Shown piece by piece: positions 1 through 9,746 of a stretch of 64,000 nucleotides of DNA. Origin of the DNA: an uncultured Flavobacteriaceae bacterium (GTDB lineage: Bacteria > Bacteroidota > Bacteroidia > Flavobacteriales > Flavobacteriaceae). Below the pieces are notes generated by a model, which had not been told where the DNA came from, made no database searches, and saw only the letters and a list, made by a program, of their open reading frames with translations. Location: NCBI GenBank assembly GCA_947502635.1, contig CANNAN010000002.1, positions 124,001 to 188,000 of the forward strand, written 5' to 3'. The number at the start of each line of letters is the position of its first letter. Position 1 is the first letter of the stretch. Made by a program: the position numbers and the translations under genes.

Positions 1-786
1 AAAATGATGCGTTATGCGCTTCCTGTTTTAATTGCAGGTATTGCTTTTTCAATAAATGAAACATTTGATCGTATTTTATTAGATTACCTACTTCCAGAGG
101 ATATTGCCAAAACCCATATAGGCATGTATTCTGCTTGTTATAAATTGGCTTTATTCATGACTTTATTTGCAACAGCTTACAGGCTCGGTATTGAACCTTT
201 CTTTTTTAGTCATGCTAATACTGAAAACCCTCAAAAAAATTATGCTAAAATATTAGAGTTTTTTGTAGCATTTGGAGCGATTATTTTACTTAGCGTTGTA
301 GTTTTTGTAGATATTTTGAAACCAATAATTGTGAGGAGTGAAACCTATTGGGAAGCTATGTGGGTCGTTCCAATTATTTTGTTAGCTAACTTCTGTTTAG
401 GGATTTATCATAATTTATCTGTATGGTATAAGATAACCGACAGAACAAAGTTTGGAGCTTATATTTCAATTATTGGTGCTGCAGTAACACTAGTTATTAA
501 TTTTCTATTTATTAAGACCTATAGTTATAAAGCATCAGCCATAGCTACTCTTGTTGCTTATGCAATAATGATGCTATTGTCTTATTATTTTGGAAGAAAG
601 TACTATCCTATTCCTTATAACCTTAAAAAGATAGGACTATACTTAGTGCTTTCAATAGGTTTGTCAGGACTATCATTTTACCAATTTAGAGCTAATTATA
701 TAATAGGAATATCAATGTTAATTGTATTTTTGGGCATTGTTTATGCGTCCGAAAGAAATCAAATAAAACAATTATTAAAAAGATAA
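1..786 (+). CDS. Polysaccharide/oligosaccharide flippase, C-terminal part (5' end outside window)
   Basis: The frame is open to the window edge, so the start lies upstream and the ATG at base 4 is probably internal. About 260 residues are visible, with six or seven hydrophobic segments alternating with short basic loops, as in the second half of Wzx/MATE-like lipid-linked oligosaccharide flippases (polysaccharide biosynthesis C-terminal domain). These proteins move undecaprenyl-linked sugar units across the inner membrane. The gene is followed after 1 nt by dut and then by a sugar-nucleotide pyrophosphorylase, which fits a cell-surface glycan context. Family assignment is from the membrane pattern and typical residues, and the substrate is unknown. 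Confidence 0.75.
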   Translation, partial: KMMRYALPVLIAGIAFSINETFDRILLDYLLPEDIAKTHIGMYSACYKLALFMTLFATAYRLGIEPFFFSHANTENPQKNYAKILEFFVAFGAIILLSVVVFVDILKPIIVRSETYWEAMWVVPIILLANFCLGIYHNLSVWYKITDRTKFGAYISIIGAAVTLVINFLFIKTYSYKASAIATLVAYAIMMLLSYYFGRKYYPIPYNLKKIGLYLVLSIGLSGLSFYQFRANYIIGISMLIVFLGIVYASERNQIKQLLKR

Positions 787-787
787 C

Positions 788-1222
788 ATGCAAATTAAAA
801 TCATAAATAAATCCAATCATGCTTTGCCACATTACGAGACGATAGCATCAGCAGGGATGGATTTAAGAGCAAATGTTTCAGAAGCTATTACATTAAAACC
901 TTTAGAACGTACCATTGTTAAAACAGGTTTGTTTATTGAGTTGCCCATAGGGTTTGAAGCACAGGTGCGTCCACGTAGTGGTTTAGCAGCAAAAAAAGGA
1001 ATAACAGTTTTAAATGCACCAGGAACAGTTGATGCCGATTATAGAGGTGAGATAGGTGTGATTTTGGTAAATCTTTCAAATGAAGATTTTACCATTGAAA
1101 ATGGCGAACGTGTGGCGCAATTAGTGATTGCAAAACATGAACGCGCCGAATGGATTGATGTTAAAGAACTATCTGAAACCTCTCGAGGAGAAGGCGGTTT
1201 TGGTAGTACAGGGGTGAAATAA
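788..1222 (+). CDS. dut: dUTP diphosphatase
   Basis: Hydrolyses dUTP to dUMP and diphosphate, keeping uracil out of DNA and feeding thymidylate synthesis. The 144-residue length is typical of the trimeric family. Conserved motifs are visible in order: AGMDLRA near residue 23, [12 protein letters not shown] near 62 (phosphate binding), [13 protein letters not shown] near 76 (catalytic Asp), and the C-terminal [10 protein letters not shown] that closes over the active site. The ATG follows the flippase stop by 1 nt, so the two are probably cotranscribed. Confidence 0.96.
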   Translation: MQIKIINKSNHALPHYETIASAGMDLRANVSEAITLKPLERTIVKTGLFIELPIGFEAQVRPRSGLAAKKGITVLNAPGTVDADYRGEIGVILVNLSNEDFTIENGERVAQLVIAKHERAEWIDVKELSETSRGEGGFGSTGVK

Positions 1223-1224
1223 AT

Positions 1225-1327
1225 AGCCCTTTTAATTCCCCTTAAGGGGAACTTAGACGGATAAAAATAATTAAAAAGAAGTTAAATATAATAATTTCTC
1301 CCCCTTTGGGGAGATTAAGAGGGGAAT
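1225..1327. repeat. Two short CCCC/GGGG palindromes (extragenic repeat)
   Basis: The spacer between dut and the next gene carries TTCCCCTTAAGGGGAA and CTCCCCCTTTGGGGAG about 60 bp apart, a common type of dispersed extragenic palindrome in Flavobacteriaceae. A related CTCTCCGAAGGAGA form occurs near 61.2 kb. They may act as weak terminators or RNA-end protectors; that is inference. Confidence 0.55.
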
Positions 1328-2347
1328 ATGAAAATAATAGTACCAATGGCTGGACGAGGTTCTCGTTTACGCCCACACAGTTTAACAGTTCCAAAGCCAT
1401 TAATTCCAGTAGCGGGACAACCTATTGTTCACAGATTAGTAAAAGATATTGCCAAAGTTTTAAAGCAACCTATAGAAGAGATCGCTTTTGTTTTAGGTGA
1501 CCCTGCGTGGTTTGGTGATGATGTGGTTTCAAGTTTAGAGGATTTAGCAAAGAGCTTAGGAGCTAAAGCTTCTATTTATCGCCAGGATCAACCATTAGGA
1601 ACAGGTCATGCTATTATGTGTGCAAAACCATCATTGTCTGGCCCAGCTGTTATTGCGTATGCAGATACATTAATTAGAGCTGAATTTGATTTAGATGCCA
1701 GTGCTGATAGCGTTATTTGGACAAAACAAGTAGAGAACCCTGAGGCTTATGGGGTTGTTAAATTAAATGAAAATAACGAAATTGTTGAGTTAGTTGAAAA
1801 ACCAGAAACCTTTGTAAGCGATCAGGCAGTTATTGGAATTTACTATTTTAAAGACGTCGCTGTTTTAAAAGGGAAGTTACAAGAAATTCTTGATGAAAAT
1901 ATTATGAATGGAGGCGAATACCAAATTAATGATGGTATTAAACGTATGATGGCAGAAGGGAAAGTTTTTAAAACAGGAACTGTTGATGAGTGGATGGATT
2001 GTGGTAATAAAGCCATAACAATTGAAACGAATCAAAGGATGTTAGGCTTTTTAAAGGCCGATGGAGAAGAGCAATTAGTATCGGCTTCAGCAAAATTGGA
2101 TAATTCAACCATTATAGAACCTTGTTTTATTGGCGAAAATGTTACTCTTAAAGACAGTACAATTGGTCCTCATGTATCTATAGGTGATAATACTGTTATT
2201 GAGGATTCAACTGTTAAGAATAGTTTAATTCAAACAAATACCTCAATTAAAAATGCTAATTTAGATCATGCTATGATTGGTAATCATGTGAAATATGATG
2301 GCAATTATACCTCTGTAAGTATTGGTGATTATTCAGTTTTAGAATAA
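1328..2347 (+). CDS. Sugar-1-phosphate nucleotidyltransferase (RmlA/GlmU-like, with left-handed beta-helix tail)
   Basis: Predicted to couple a sugar-1-phosphate to an NTP, giving an NDP-sugar for surface glycans or peptidoglycan precursors. The N-terminal Rossmann-like domain opens with the pyrophosphorylase signature GRGSRLRPHSLTVPKPL (residues 9-25). Residues near 100-115 hold the typical AYADTL metal site. From about residue 245 a run of hexapeptide-type repeats (ENVTL, STIGPHVSIGDN, VKNSLI) predicts a left-handed parallel beta-helix. The length of 339 residues fits Bacteroidota nucleotidyltransferases of this type. The sugar and nucleotide specificity cannot be read from sequence. Confidence 0.88.
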   Translation: MKIIVPMAGRGSRLRPHSLTVPKPLIPVAGQPIVHRLVKDIAKVLKQPIEEIAFVLGDPAWFGDDVVSSLEDLAKSLGAKASIYRQDQPLGTGHAIMCAKPSLSGPAVIAYADTLIRAEFDLDASADSVIWTKQVENPEAYGVVKLNENNEIVELVEKPETFVSDQAVIGIYYFKDVAVLKGKLQEILDENIMNGGEYQINDGIKRMMAEGKVFKTGTVDEWMDCGNKAITIETNQRMLGFLKADGEEQLVSASAKLDNSTIIEPCFIGENVTLKDSTIGPHVSIGDNTVIEDSTVKNSLIQTNTSIKNANLDHAMIGNHVKYDGNYTSVSIGDYSVLE

Positions 2348-2539
2348 TTTCTGCAAAAGTAGGAATCTCTAAGCTAATAAAATGAAACTTTGGCATGTCT
2401 ATATTATGACAAATAAACCAAACGTTGTTTTTATACATTGAGTAACCAATAATATAAAGAAAGGGTAAAGAGTATAAACTAAAAGTATACTCTAAATCGT
2501 TTACCACAAAGTATATTGTGATAAATTTTAATATAAAAA

Positions 2540-2562
2540 GATACCTGCCTATGCAGGCAATA
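2540..2562 (+). promoter_or_regulatory. Hairpin overlapping the translation start region of the TPR gene
   Basis: The sequence CCTGCCTATGCAGGCA (a GC-rich inverted repeat in an AT-rich spacer) ends only a few bases before the ATG at 2565. It could mask or shape ribosome access, or be another dispersed extragenic palindrome. No other signal is evident in the 217-bp spacer 2348-2564. Confidence 0.35.
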
Positions 2563-2564
2563 TA

Positions 2565-3926
2565 ATGAAATATAAAATCTACATACTTTTTTTAGTTTTT
2601 GGAATGTTAATATTTCCACAGATTAACTATGCACAAGTAGATTTTAATAAAAAACCTGATGATGATTTAGGAGATGTTGAAGACAAGTTTCAAGAGCTTT
2701 TCTATGAAGCTTTAAAGCAAAAGGGAATTGAAAATTATGACAGGTCGGTTGAGTCTCTTTTAAAATGTATAGAATTAGATAATTCTGTACCCGTTTTGTA
2801 CTACGAATTAGGTAAAAATTATAAGAAGCTTAAAAATTATCAAGCTGCAGAAGAAGCCTTAAAAAAAGCTGTTAGCAAAGAACCAGATAACGAGTGGTTT
2901 TTAGATGAATTATACGGATTTTATGCATCGCAAAATGATTATGATAAAGCTATAAAAACGGTTAAACAACTTGTTAAATATCACCCAGATTATAAAGAAG
3001 ATTTAGCATCACTTTATCACAGGTCTAAAAAGTATGATGACGCATTAAAGCTTTTAGATGAATTAGATTCAGAATTTGGAATTTCAGTGTCTCGGGATAT
3101 GATGCGCAACCAAATTTACAAAGCAACAGGGCGAAAAAAAGATCAAATAGAAAATCTTGAAAAACGTGTTGAGAGCCATCCTAATAAAGAATCTAATTAC
3201 TTAGCTTTGATTTTTCGCTATAGCGAAAATGATGAAAAAGCGAAAGCCTTTGAAACAGCTAAGGAATTGTTAAAAATAAACCCGAATTCACAATTAGTAC
3301 ATTTAGCATTGTATAAATTTTATTTAGACGACAACAATGCTGAAAAAGCTATTGAATCTATGAAAATCGTTGTTAAAAGCAATGAAATAAAACCAGAAGC
3401 GAAACTTAAAGTCTTAACAGATTTTGTAAGTTTTGTTGGGAATAACCCACAATATGAAGCAGATTTGGTGGAGGCTACTGCTATGGTTAGTAACAATAGT
3501 AACGGTAAAACACTTATTGAGTTAGGACAGTACTATCTAACTAAAAATAATAAAGAAAAGGCACTAGAGTATTTTGAAGAAGCATTAAAGGTAGCGAGCA
3601 ATAATTTTAGTGTTTTGCGCAATGTACTGTTGCTGTATATAGATTTACAGAAATATAATTTAGCAGAAGAAAAAAGTAGTGAAACACTTCAAAAGTATCC
3701 ATCTCAACCTTTGTTCTATTTGATAAACGGTGTTGCTTTGAATCAATTGAATAAGCCAAAAAAAGCCATTGAAGCTTTAGAAGCTGGACTGGATTATATT
3801 ATTGATGATACTAAAATGGAAATGGATTTTTACAATCAATTAAGTAAAGCCTATAGTTTACTAAACAATACAGCTAAAGCAAAAACGTTTAGTGATAAAG
3901 CAAAACAATTAGAAAGTTCAAATTAA
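2565..3926 (+). CDS. Secreted tetratricopeptide-repeat protein
   Basis: An N-terminal signal peptide (about 24 residues, ending near NYA-Q) predicts export. The remaining roughly 430 residues are rich in alternating helices with TPR spacing: YYELGKNYKKLKNYQAAEEAL near 85-105, then further units near 120, 240, 310 and 370. TPRs build protein-binding superhelices. Its ATGA-type overlap with a LolA-like lipoprotein gene and then an EnvC-like gene suggests a three-gene envelope operon in which this protein is a periplasmic scaffold. The exact partner is unknown. Confidence 0.85.
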   Translation: MKYKIYILFLVFGMLIFPQINYAQVDFNKKPDDDLGDVEDKFQELFYEALKQKGIENYDRSVESLLKCIELDNSVPVLYYELGKNYKKLKNYQAAEEALKKAVSKEPDNEWFLDELYGFYASQNDYDKAIKTVKQLVKYHPDYKEDLASLYHRSKKYDDALKLLDELDSEFGISVSRDMMRNQIYKATGRKKDQIENLEKRVESHPNKESNYLALIFRYSENDEKAKAFETAKELLKINPNSQLVHLALYKFYLDDNNAEKAIESMKIVVKSNEIKPEAKLKVLTDFVSFVGNNPQYEADLVEATAMVSNNSNGKTLIELGQYYLTKNNKEKALEYFEEALKVASNNFSVLRNVLLLYIDLQKYNLAEEKSSETLQKYPSQPLFYLINGVALNQLNKPKKAIEALEAGLDYIIDDTKMEMDFYNQLSKAYSLLNNTAKAKTFSDKAKQLESSN

Positions 3927-4693
3927 TGAAAATACGCTCCCAACTCGCTTTAGTCTTTTTAGCATTATTGATATTTAATTGTAAATCATCAAAAATAATT
4001 ACTGGAGGAGAAGCTAATTATAAACTCTCTACAAAGCAATTAATAAAAGAAAACGCAAAGCAGACTCCTAATTTTAAAACACTTAAGTCTACGCTTAAAA
4101 TAACCTATACACAAAAAGGAGGTTCACAAACCCATTCGGTAAGTTTTAGAGCGAAAAAGAACGAAGCTTTATGGATAAGTGCTACGTTTTCTATAGTAAA
4201 AGCATTGGTTACGCCAGAGAGAGTCAGCTTTTATAATAAGCTAGATAACACCTATTTTGATGGAGATTATAAGTACTTAAGTGCTTTGTTGGGAACAGAA
4301 TTAGATTTTCAAAAAGTTCAAAACCTATTATTAGGAGAAACGATATTCGATTTAAAAGATGGTACTTACAAAGGGACAGTTAATGATAAATCGTATGTTC
4401 TTCAACCTAAAAAGCAACGTGAACTTTTTGAAATATTCTTTTTATTAGATCCATCATATTTTAAAGTGAAGTCTCAGCAAATATGCCAGCCAAAGGAGTT
4501 TAGACATTTGCAAGTTGATTATTTATCGCATCAGGAAGTTGAAAAACAAATCCTTCCAAAAAAAATAAAAGTAATTGCTCTTGAATCAAATGAAGAAACA
4601 ATTATAAACTTAGAGTTTAAGAATGTTACTTTAAATGAGGAGTTGCGCTTTCCATTTAAAATACCATCAGGTTTTAAAGAAATAAAACTTTAA
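3926..4693 (+). CDS. DUF4292 lipoprotein (LolA/LolB-like)
   Basis: The protein begins with a lipoprotein signal ending in LIFNC (Cys about 19), so it is predicted to be lipidated at the cell envelope. The body (255 residues) matches the Bacteroidota DUF4292 pattern, whose fold resembles the lipoprotein carriers LolA/LolB: LKSTLKITY, SFRAKKNEALWISATFSIVKALVTPE and YFDGDYKYLSALLG. It overlaps both neighbours by a single base, a strong sign of translational coupling. A role in outer-membrane lipoprotein handling is inferred from fold similarity only. Confidence 0.82.
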   Translation: MKIRSQLALVFLALLIFNCKSSKIITGGEANYKLSTKQLIKENAKQTPNFKTLKSTLKITYTQKGGSQTHSVSFRAKKNEALWISATFSIVKALVTPERVSFYNKLDNTYFDGDYKYLSALLGTELDFQKVQNLLLGETIFDLKDGTYKGTVNDKSYVLQPKKQRELFEIFFLLDPSYFKVKSQQICQPKEFRHLQVDYLSHQEVEKQILPKKIKVIALESNEETIINLEFKNVTLNEELRFPFKIPSGFKEIKL

Positions 4694-5922
4694 TGCTGAA
4701 CAAGAAATCTTCATATAAATTAATTTTTTTTCTGGCGTTTTTGCTATGCGGATCCTTTGCCTTTTCTCAGAATAATAAACAAAAGCAGTTAGAAAGCCGC
4801 CGACAAGAATTACGTAGAGAAATTCAGAAAATTAATGAATTACGTGCCGAAAATAAGTCAAAGGAAAAATCACAGATATCATTAATAGAAGATTTTAATT
4901 ATAAGATAGGCGTATTATCTAACCTAATTAAAGTTACCAACCAGCAAGCTAATTTACTAACACGTAAAATTAATTCGAACCAAAAGAAAATAACAACCCT
5001 AAGAGGCGAATTAAAGGAGTTAAAAGAAGCTTATGCTGCAATGATCGTCAAGTCTTATAAAAGTAAAAATAAACAAAGCAGAATTATGTTTTTGTTGTCG
5101 TCTGATGATTTTAAACAAGCTTACAAACGATTACAGTATATAAAGCAATATTCCGATCACCAAAAACAACAAGGAGAAACTATAAAGGCTAAAACGCAAG
5201 AATTACAAGCTGCAAATAGAGATTTACAAGATCAGAGTGAAGATAAAAAACGGTTGATTGCCGATAATAAAGTGATTCAGAAATCATTAGAATCAGAACG
5301 TAAACAGCACGAGGCTTTAATGAGGTCGATTAAAAAGAACCTATCACGATATGCGTCTCAAATAAAACAAAAACAGCGGGAAGCCAACAGAATTGATAGA
5401 GAAATAGATCGTATTATTAAAGCGGCTATAGTTAGATCTAATAAAAAGGCAGGAAAAGTAGCGACTTCAAAAGGATTTGCGCTTACCGCCGAAGAAAAAG
5501 TTTTAGCATCTAACTTTATAGCTAATAAAGGTAAATTACCTTGGCCGGTTGAAAGAGGTGTAGTGAGGTTAGGTTATGGGACACAGCGACATCCTATAGA
5601 TAAGTCGTTAACAATAAAGAGTCATGGTGTGCGGATTGCTACACAAAAAAAGGCTAAAGTTAGAGCTGTTTTTAATGGCGAAGTAAGCGAAATACTTAAG
5701 ATGAAAAATGTAAACCCAATCATCATGATTCGCCATGGAAACTATTTAACCATATACAAAAACCTATCAACTGTTCTTGTTAAAAAAGGAGATAAAGTAT
5801 CGACTAAGCAGGTTATAGGGGAGGTTTTTACAAACCCTTCAAATGGTGAAACCATTTTGAGTTTTACAATATCTAAAGGAACAAGCACAGAAAATCCTGC
5901 TTCTTGGATTTATAAAATGTAG
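4693..5922 (+). CDS. EnvC-like murein hydrolase activator with degenerate LytM domain
   Basis: A signal peptide (to about residue 25, SFAFSQ) is followed by a long coiled coil (about 27-240, dense in K, Q, R and E). A C-terminal LytM/M23-like domain covers about 285-405. The zinc ligands of active M23 peptidases are not kept: the final HxH position reads ILSFTI and only the RHGNYLTIYKNL strand resembles the family. This is the EnvC/NlpD situation, where the domain activates amidases at the division site instead of cutting peptidoglycan. It is the last gene of the TPR-DUF4292-EnvC operon. Confidence 0.88.
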   Translation: MLNKKSSYKLIFFLAFLLCGSFAFSQNNKQKQLESRRQELRREIQKINELRAENKSKEKSQISLIEDFNYKIGVLSNLIKVTNQQANLLTRKINSNQKKITTLRGELKELKEAYAAMIVKSYKSKNKQSRIMFLLSSDDFKQAYKRLQYIKQYSDHQKQQGETIKAKTQELQAANRDLQDQSEDKKRLIADNKVIQKSLESERKQHEALMRSIKKNLSRYASQIKQKQREANRIDREIDRIIKAAIVRSNKKAGKVATSKGFALTAEEKVLASNFIANKGKLPWPVERGVVRLGYGTQRHPIDKSLTIKSHGVRIATQKKAKVRAVFNGEVSEILKMKNVNPIIMIRHGNYLTIYKNLSTVLVKKGDKVSTKQVIGEVFTNPSNGETILSFTISKGTSTENPASWIYKM

Positions 5923-5966
5923 CATAAAAATTTTCGGATTGTTCAAAAAAAACAAGAATAAATAAT

Positions 5967-6004
5967 AAAGCTACCTTGCTTATTAGCAATGGTAGCTTTG
6001 ACTA
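5967..6004. terminator. Bidirectional terminator between convergent genes
   Basis: A 14-bp stem: AAAGCTACC pairs with GGTAGCTTT and TTGCT with AGCAA, around a TATT loop. It lies between the end of the EnvC-like gene (plus) and the end of the phosphodiesterase gene (minus). A/T-rich flanks on both sides fit use in both directions. Confidence 0.75.
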
Positions 6005-6045
6005 TAATTTACTAAATTTTAGTATAACGAACTATATCTAAAGAA

Positions 6046-7188
6046 TTAGTTTTTCCAGGTAGCTAACGCTTGTACTGCTTCATTGGTGTAATCTGTAAAT
6101 AAACCATCTACACCAGCATCAAAAAATAAGTGATATTCTTGCTCAGGATTCCCTCCACTCCATTGCATATTTTCATTACGGAATGTGTAAGGATGTACCA
6201 ATAATTTATTTTTGTGAGCAAGGTCTATAAAATTTGTGGCAGGCAATAATGTAATTTTTCCTGCATCGTCTGTTTGATAAGAAATAATAAAAGGCTTCCA
6301 CGGACCAATACCATCTGCATATAATGCAGTAAATTGCATGCCTTCTTCAGTAGTAAAAAATTCATAAGTTCTATTATCTCCGTTAGCGAAGAAATCGAAA
6401 GGAGCACCATAAGAAATAAAATCTCCAGATGGGACATTATAATTTAAAGAGCCATCTTTATTAATGTCATAAGTAGAAATTAACTGCACTAGTTTTACAC
6501 TAGATTTAGAATTTATATACTGTAATGGAGCGACTTCGAAGCATTGTACAAAAACAGGAGCGTTCTTATGATTTAATCTTGCTTTTTTTAATGCAGCAAG
6601 TAGTTTATCTTCCATAAAATGAGTTTCAAAAACTTGATTATGAAATAATGGGTGTTTGATTTCTGGATATATACCAATAATTCTACCTCTTTTTTTAGTT
6701 TCCTCTTTTGCTAAACGAATGACTTCTTCGAAGGTTGGAATATCAAATTGCCCATCAAATTCTGTAGATCTACCTTTATATGCTTGTTTGGCTTTTAGTT
6801 TTTTGATTTGTGCTAATGTAAAATCGATAGCGAACCAATCAGTAACCATTTTTCCATCTAATTCTTTGGTAGTTTTTAGATGAGCAAACTCAGGTAAGTC
6901 TGCTACATTTGTAGTTCCAGATAACATTGGTTCGTGCCTTACAACCAGATGTCCGTCTTTGGTTAATACTAAATCGGGTTCTATAAAATCAGCATTTAGT
7001 GCTGCAGCCTTAGCATATCCTTCTAATGTGTGTTCTGGAAGTAATGATTGTGCGCCTCTATGTGCTATGATTAAAGGTTTTGTCTCTTCGTTTGGTCCAG
7101 ACCCACCAGGGATATCATCAATAAATTCGCAAGAAATAATGCTAGTTACTACAATAGTTGCAAGTGTAATAAGTTTAAGAATTTTCAT
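6046..7188 (-). CDS. glpQ: Glycerophosphodiester phosphodiesterase, lipoprotein
   Basis: Hydrolyses glycerophosphodiesters to glycerol-3-phosphate and an alcohol, salvaging membrane lipid head groups. A lipoprotein signal ends at Cys20 (SIISC). The GDPD family core starts with IAHRGAQSLLPEHT (His43, Arg44), followed by the metal-binding FIEPDLVLTKDGHLVVRHE block (catalytic His near 88). The length of 380 residues matches periplasmic GlpQ-type enzymes. It is the last recognisable core gene before the accessory island and points toward the EnvC-like gene. Confidence 0.93.
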   Translation of the reverse strand: MKILKLITLATIVVTSIISCEFIDDIPGGSGPNEETKPLIIAHRGAQSLLPEHTLEGYAKAAALNADFIEPDLVLTKDGHLVVRHEPMLSGTTNVADLPEFAHLKTTKELDGKMVTDWFAIDFTLAQIKKLKAKQAYKGRSTEFDGQFDIPTFEEVIRLAKEETKKRGRIIGIYPEIKHPLFHNQVFETHFMEDKLLAALKKARLNHKNAPVFVQCFEVAPLQYINSKSSVKLVQLISTYDINKDGSLNYNVPSGDFISYGAPFDFFANGDNRTYEFFTTEEGMQFTALYADGIGPWKPFIISYQTDDAGKITLLPATNFIDLAHKNKLLVHPYTFRNENMQWSGGNPEQEYHLFFDAGVDGLFTDYTNEAVQALATWKN

Positions 7189-7275
7189 TTTTTTAATATT
7201 TCATTTTAGATACATACAAGAAACGAAACCAAGATTACCTTACTGTAAAACTGGTGTTAATGAATCTTGTTTATT

Positions 7276-8565
7276 TTAGTATCTTGAAATAGTCAATAAA
7301 ATGTTCATTTGATAAGTAGCATATTGATTTAAAGCACTTCCTTTTCTTTTATATACAGATGTTCCAGTGCAATCATTAATAGTATAGCCTTCATTTTGTT
7401 TGTTGAGTTGTCTCTACTACCTCCTGGACCAATAGCCTCAAGTATTGTAACTAAATCTTTTGATTCATCATATTTATAAATAATTCCAGTATGTCCACCG
7501 CTAGATGTTCTCCACACAAAAACATCTCCCTTTTTTGGTTTGAAATCACCATTAAGGCTATTATTTACAAATTCGATATTATTTGTACCAATAGCTTTTC
7601 TAAAGTCTTTTTCATTGGTCATTAATCCTGTATAAATATTTTTTAAATCGGTCATTGCTCCTAATTTATACAAGTTCAGAGCAATCTAACTCTTTCCAGC
7701 CTATAAGTATGTCTGCTTTTCTTTCACCTATTTGACTATATGGTATACGCTTATCAACAATTTTTTTAATTTCATTTAAAACACTTTCATAGATTACTAC
7801 AAACCAAGATTTATCTTCATTTAAAAAATGATTTGGTACTTTGTTTTTGTCTTTTCCACTTTCATATCCTTTGTAAAGTACATATTCAGATTTAAAGTTT
7901 GGTATAGAGTTTTCGCTATGCACATCTATTAATAAATAAAGTAGTGCCCTTTTTTCTCCAGCACATTCTAATCCGTTTTTCCATTCTTTTTGTTTGGTTT
8001 CTGCTTTTGGTTGTAATTTTACTTTAGCAATGGCGTGGTTTACAAAGTCGTCTTTATTGGTAACATCTTTTTCGTTACAGTAATTGCCAACTTTGGTTTT
8101 TATTAATGTTACATCTTGGTCGTCTTGTTGTACTGTTACAAATTTGTCTTTTTTAACTAAAACATCTTCTTGACCTTGTAATATATTAATATTTACAATT
8201 TCTTCTTCAAGATGCAAGGTTTCTACAACAATATAAACATCTTCGCCAATGGTTGCTTTATCTAACTTTGTGAATTTTACTTTTATACCTGTTTTTTATT
8301 TGGTTGTTACTTTTACAATTTCACCAACTTGTAAGTATTTTGTAGTTTTTGTACGCTTTACATTTGTTGTTTCTGCCTTATATTTTTTTGCTATTTTGCT
8401 TAATGTTTCTCCTGCTGCTGTTTTGTGATCCTTAACAATGGTTTTAAATTGTGTCTCTTCTTTACGTTTTGCAAAATATGCTTTTGTTACTTCTTGTTGT
8501 GATATTTTTAAAGGAGGGCAAGAAGCACTAATACTTGGGTTTTTTGTTAAATATACTGTTGCCAT
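7276..8565 (-). pseudogene. Broken LysM + linker + NlpC/P60-like hydrolase (probable T6SS-associated effector)
   Basis: Read on the minus strand, an intact LysM-like unit (8296-8565, TAAGETLSKIAKKY) ends at a TAA, after which the same frame continues with KTGIKVKFTKLDKATIGEDV. A Gln codon mutated to stop is the likely cause. The next segment runs to WKELDCSELV at about 7668, where one base is missing. The adjacent frame continues YKLGAMTD and later GDVFVWRTSSGGHTGIIY. A second shift near 7400 leads to TGTSVYKRKGSALNQY and the final stop at 7276. The catalytic Cys (DCSEL) and His (GHTG) of an NlpC/P60- or CHAP-like peptidase are thus in different frames. The start at 8565 lies 3 nt after the stop of a tssD remnant. 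Three lesions make an active product unlikely unless some are sequencing errors. Confidence 0.8.
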
Positions 8566-8568
8566 AAT

Positions 8569-8804
8569 TTAATGATTTTGTGCAATTACGGTTAGTTTTT
8601 CTTTTTGAGAACTGCTATTTATTATAATGTTTTTTAACATATCTCCTTCTAAAATGACATCTTTATATTTAAAGTCTCTTTCTGAATTGTTTAAATCTAT
8701 ATCTACATTTTCTCCAATTATGTTCTCAGATTTTATAACAACATAAATATCTGTTCCTATTTTTAGGTTTTCTATTTTGTTACCATTTAAATCTTCATAA
8801 AACT
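8569..8804 (-). pseudogene. 3' remnant of a second tssD-like gene (C-terminal extension only)
   Basis: The minus strand encodes about 78 residues with no start, beginning YEDLNGNKIENLKIGTDIYV and ending VIAQNH-stop. It aligns well with the last 80 residues of the intact TssD at 10561-11259 (HIEDLNNNIITKDKIKENQ...). The stop at 8569 is followed after 3 nt by the ATG of the LysM gene, mirroring the tssD-effector spacing of the intact set. Upstream (8809-8919) no coding signal could be assigned. Confidence 0.75.
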
Positions 8805-8919
8805 AGCAATAAATTAGGATACGGTGTTACCTTTTGGGGAGAGGGTGACATTTAAGTTCAATTCTGTATTTTTTAGAGCCTTATGAAATAATTACTGTTA
8901 TTACAAAACATTTTGGTAT

Positions 8920-9738
8920 TTATTCTTGATAATAACATTCATAGTGATTTATATATGTATTATCTATAGTTTCTCTGGTAATAACTAATCTATCTTTATG
9001 GTCATAATTGTATATATAAAAAATCGATCCTTTCGAATTTTCCTTCTCTACTTTATATAATCTCTCATTTTCGTAACTATATAAATAAGTGTGGTTAGCG
9101 ACTATTATATTATTCGTTTTATTACGTCTAACAAATGAAACTTTAGTGATTTTATTTTTTGAGTAGATGAAGTTTATTTCTCTATTTGTGTAACTAGAGG
9201 GGTTCGTTATAATTATTTTTTTTATCAATAAGTTTTTGTTCCAATAATAATTATAGATATTTCCATCTTTTTTTATTGATTTTAGTTGTCTTTTTTCATC
9301 ATAAGAATAACTAATTTCAATATTTTTATTTTTTATCTTTTTTATTTTATTGTATTTATTGTAACATACTATACTACTATATTCATCTTCATCATCTATA
9401 ATTTTTATTTCTTTAGGAAATTTACTTTCAGAGTATTTATAATAAGTCTTTTCTGTTTTATTACAGCCACTATCAATGTTTTCACTGTATTCCGAACTAT
9501 TTCCTTTAAAATCTACATATATTAACCTTCCTTCGTTATCATATTTATATATATATATGGAACTTTTATTGGTGGGATTATTCTTATTGATAAGCTTAAT
9601 TTGAGAAAAAGGAAACTTATCAACTCCTTTGATTATATTAAAAATAAAATCATATTCTCCGCTTTCGCATATTCTTTGACTATAACTACTGTTTATAGTA
9701 CAAATTATGATTGTAAAAAAAGTTAAAAGTGATTTCAT
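8920..9738 (-). CDS. Secreted YD-like repeat protein, candidate immunity protein
   Basis: A signal peptide of about 20 residues (ending SYSQ) predicts export to the periplasm. The mature part repeats a Tyr/Asp-rich beta motif: YKYDNEGRLIYVDF, YNKYNKIKKIKN, YSYDEKRQLKSIKK, YSYENERLYKVEK, YNYDHKDRLVITRE. The spacing resembles RHS/YD beta-shell repeats, but the protein is short and has no toxin domain. It starts 8 nt after the candidate effector gene. Being the last gene of tssD-effector-this gene and being exported, it is a reasonable periplasmic immunity protein. That role is inferred from position only; the protein itself is unrecognised. Confidence 0.6.
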   Translation of the reverse strand: MKSLLTFFTIIICTINSSYSQRICESGEYDFIFNIIKGVDKFPFSQIKLINKNNPTNKSSIYIYKYDNEGRLIYVDFKGNSSEYSENIDSGCNKTEKTYYKYSESKFPKEIKIIDDEDEYSSIVCYNKYNKIKKIKNKNIEISYSYDEKRQLKSIKKDGNIYNYYWNKNLLIKKIIITNPSSYTNREINFIYSKNKITKVSFVRRNKTNNIIVANHTYLYSYENERLYKVEKENSKGSIFYIYNYDHKDRLVITRETIDNTYINHYECYYQE

Positions 9739-9746
9739 TTTATAGT

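Noticed and set aside
6959-7279. A plus-strand frame of 106 codons across the start of the phosphodiesterase gene
   Set aside because: It is antisense to the signal peptide and catalytic region of a clear GDPD gene and has no promoter or family match.
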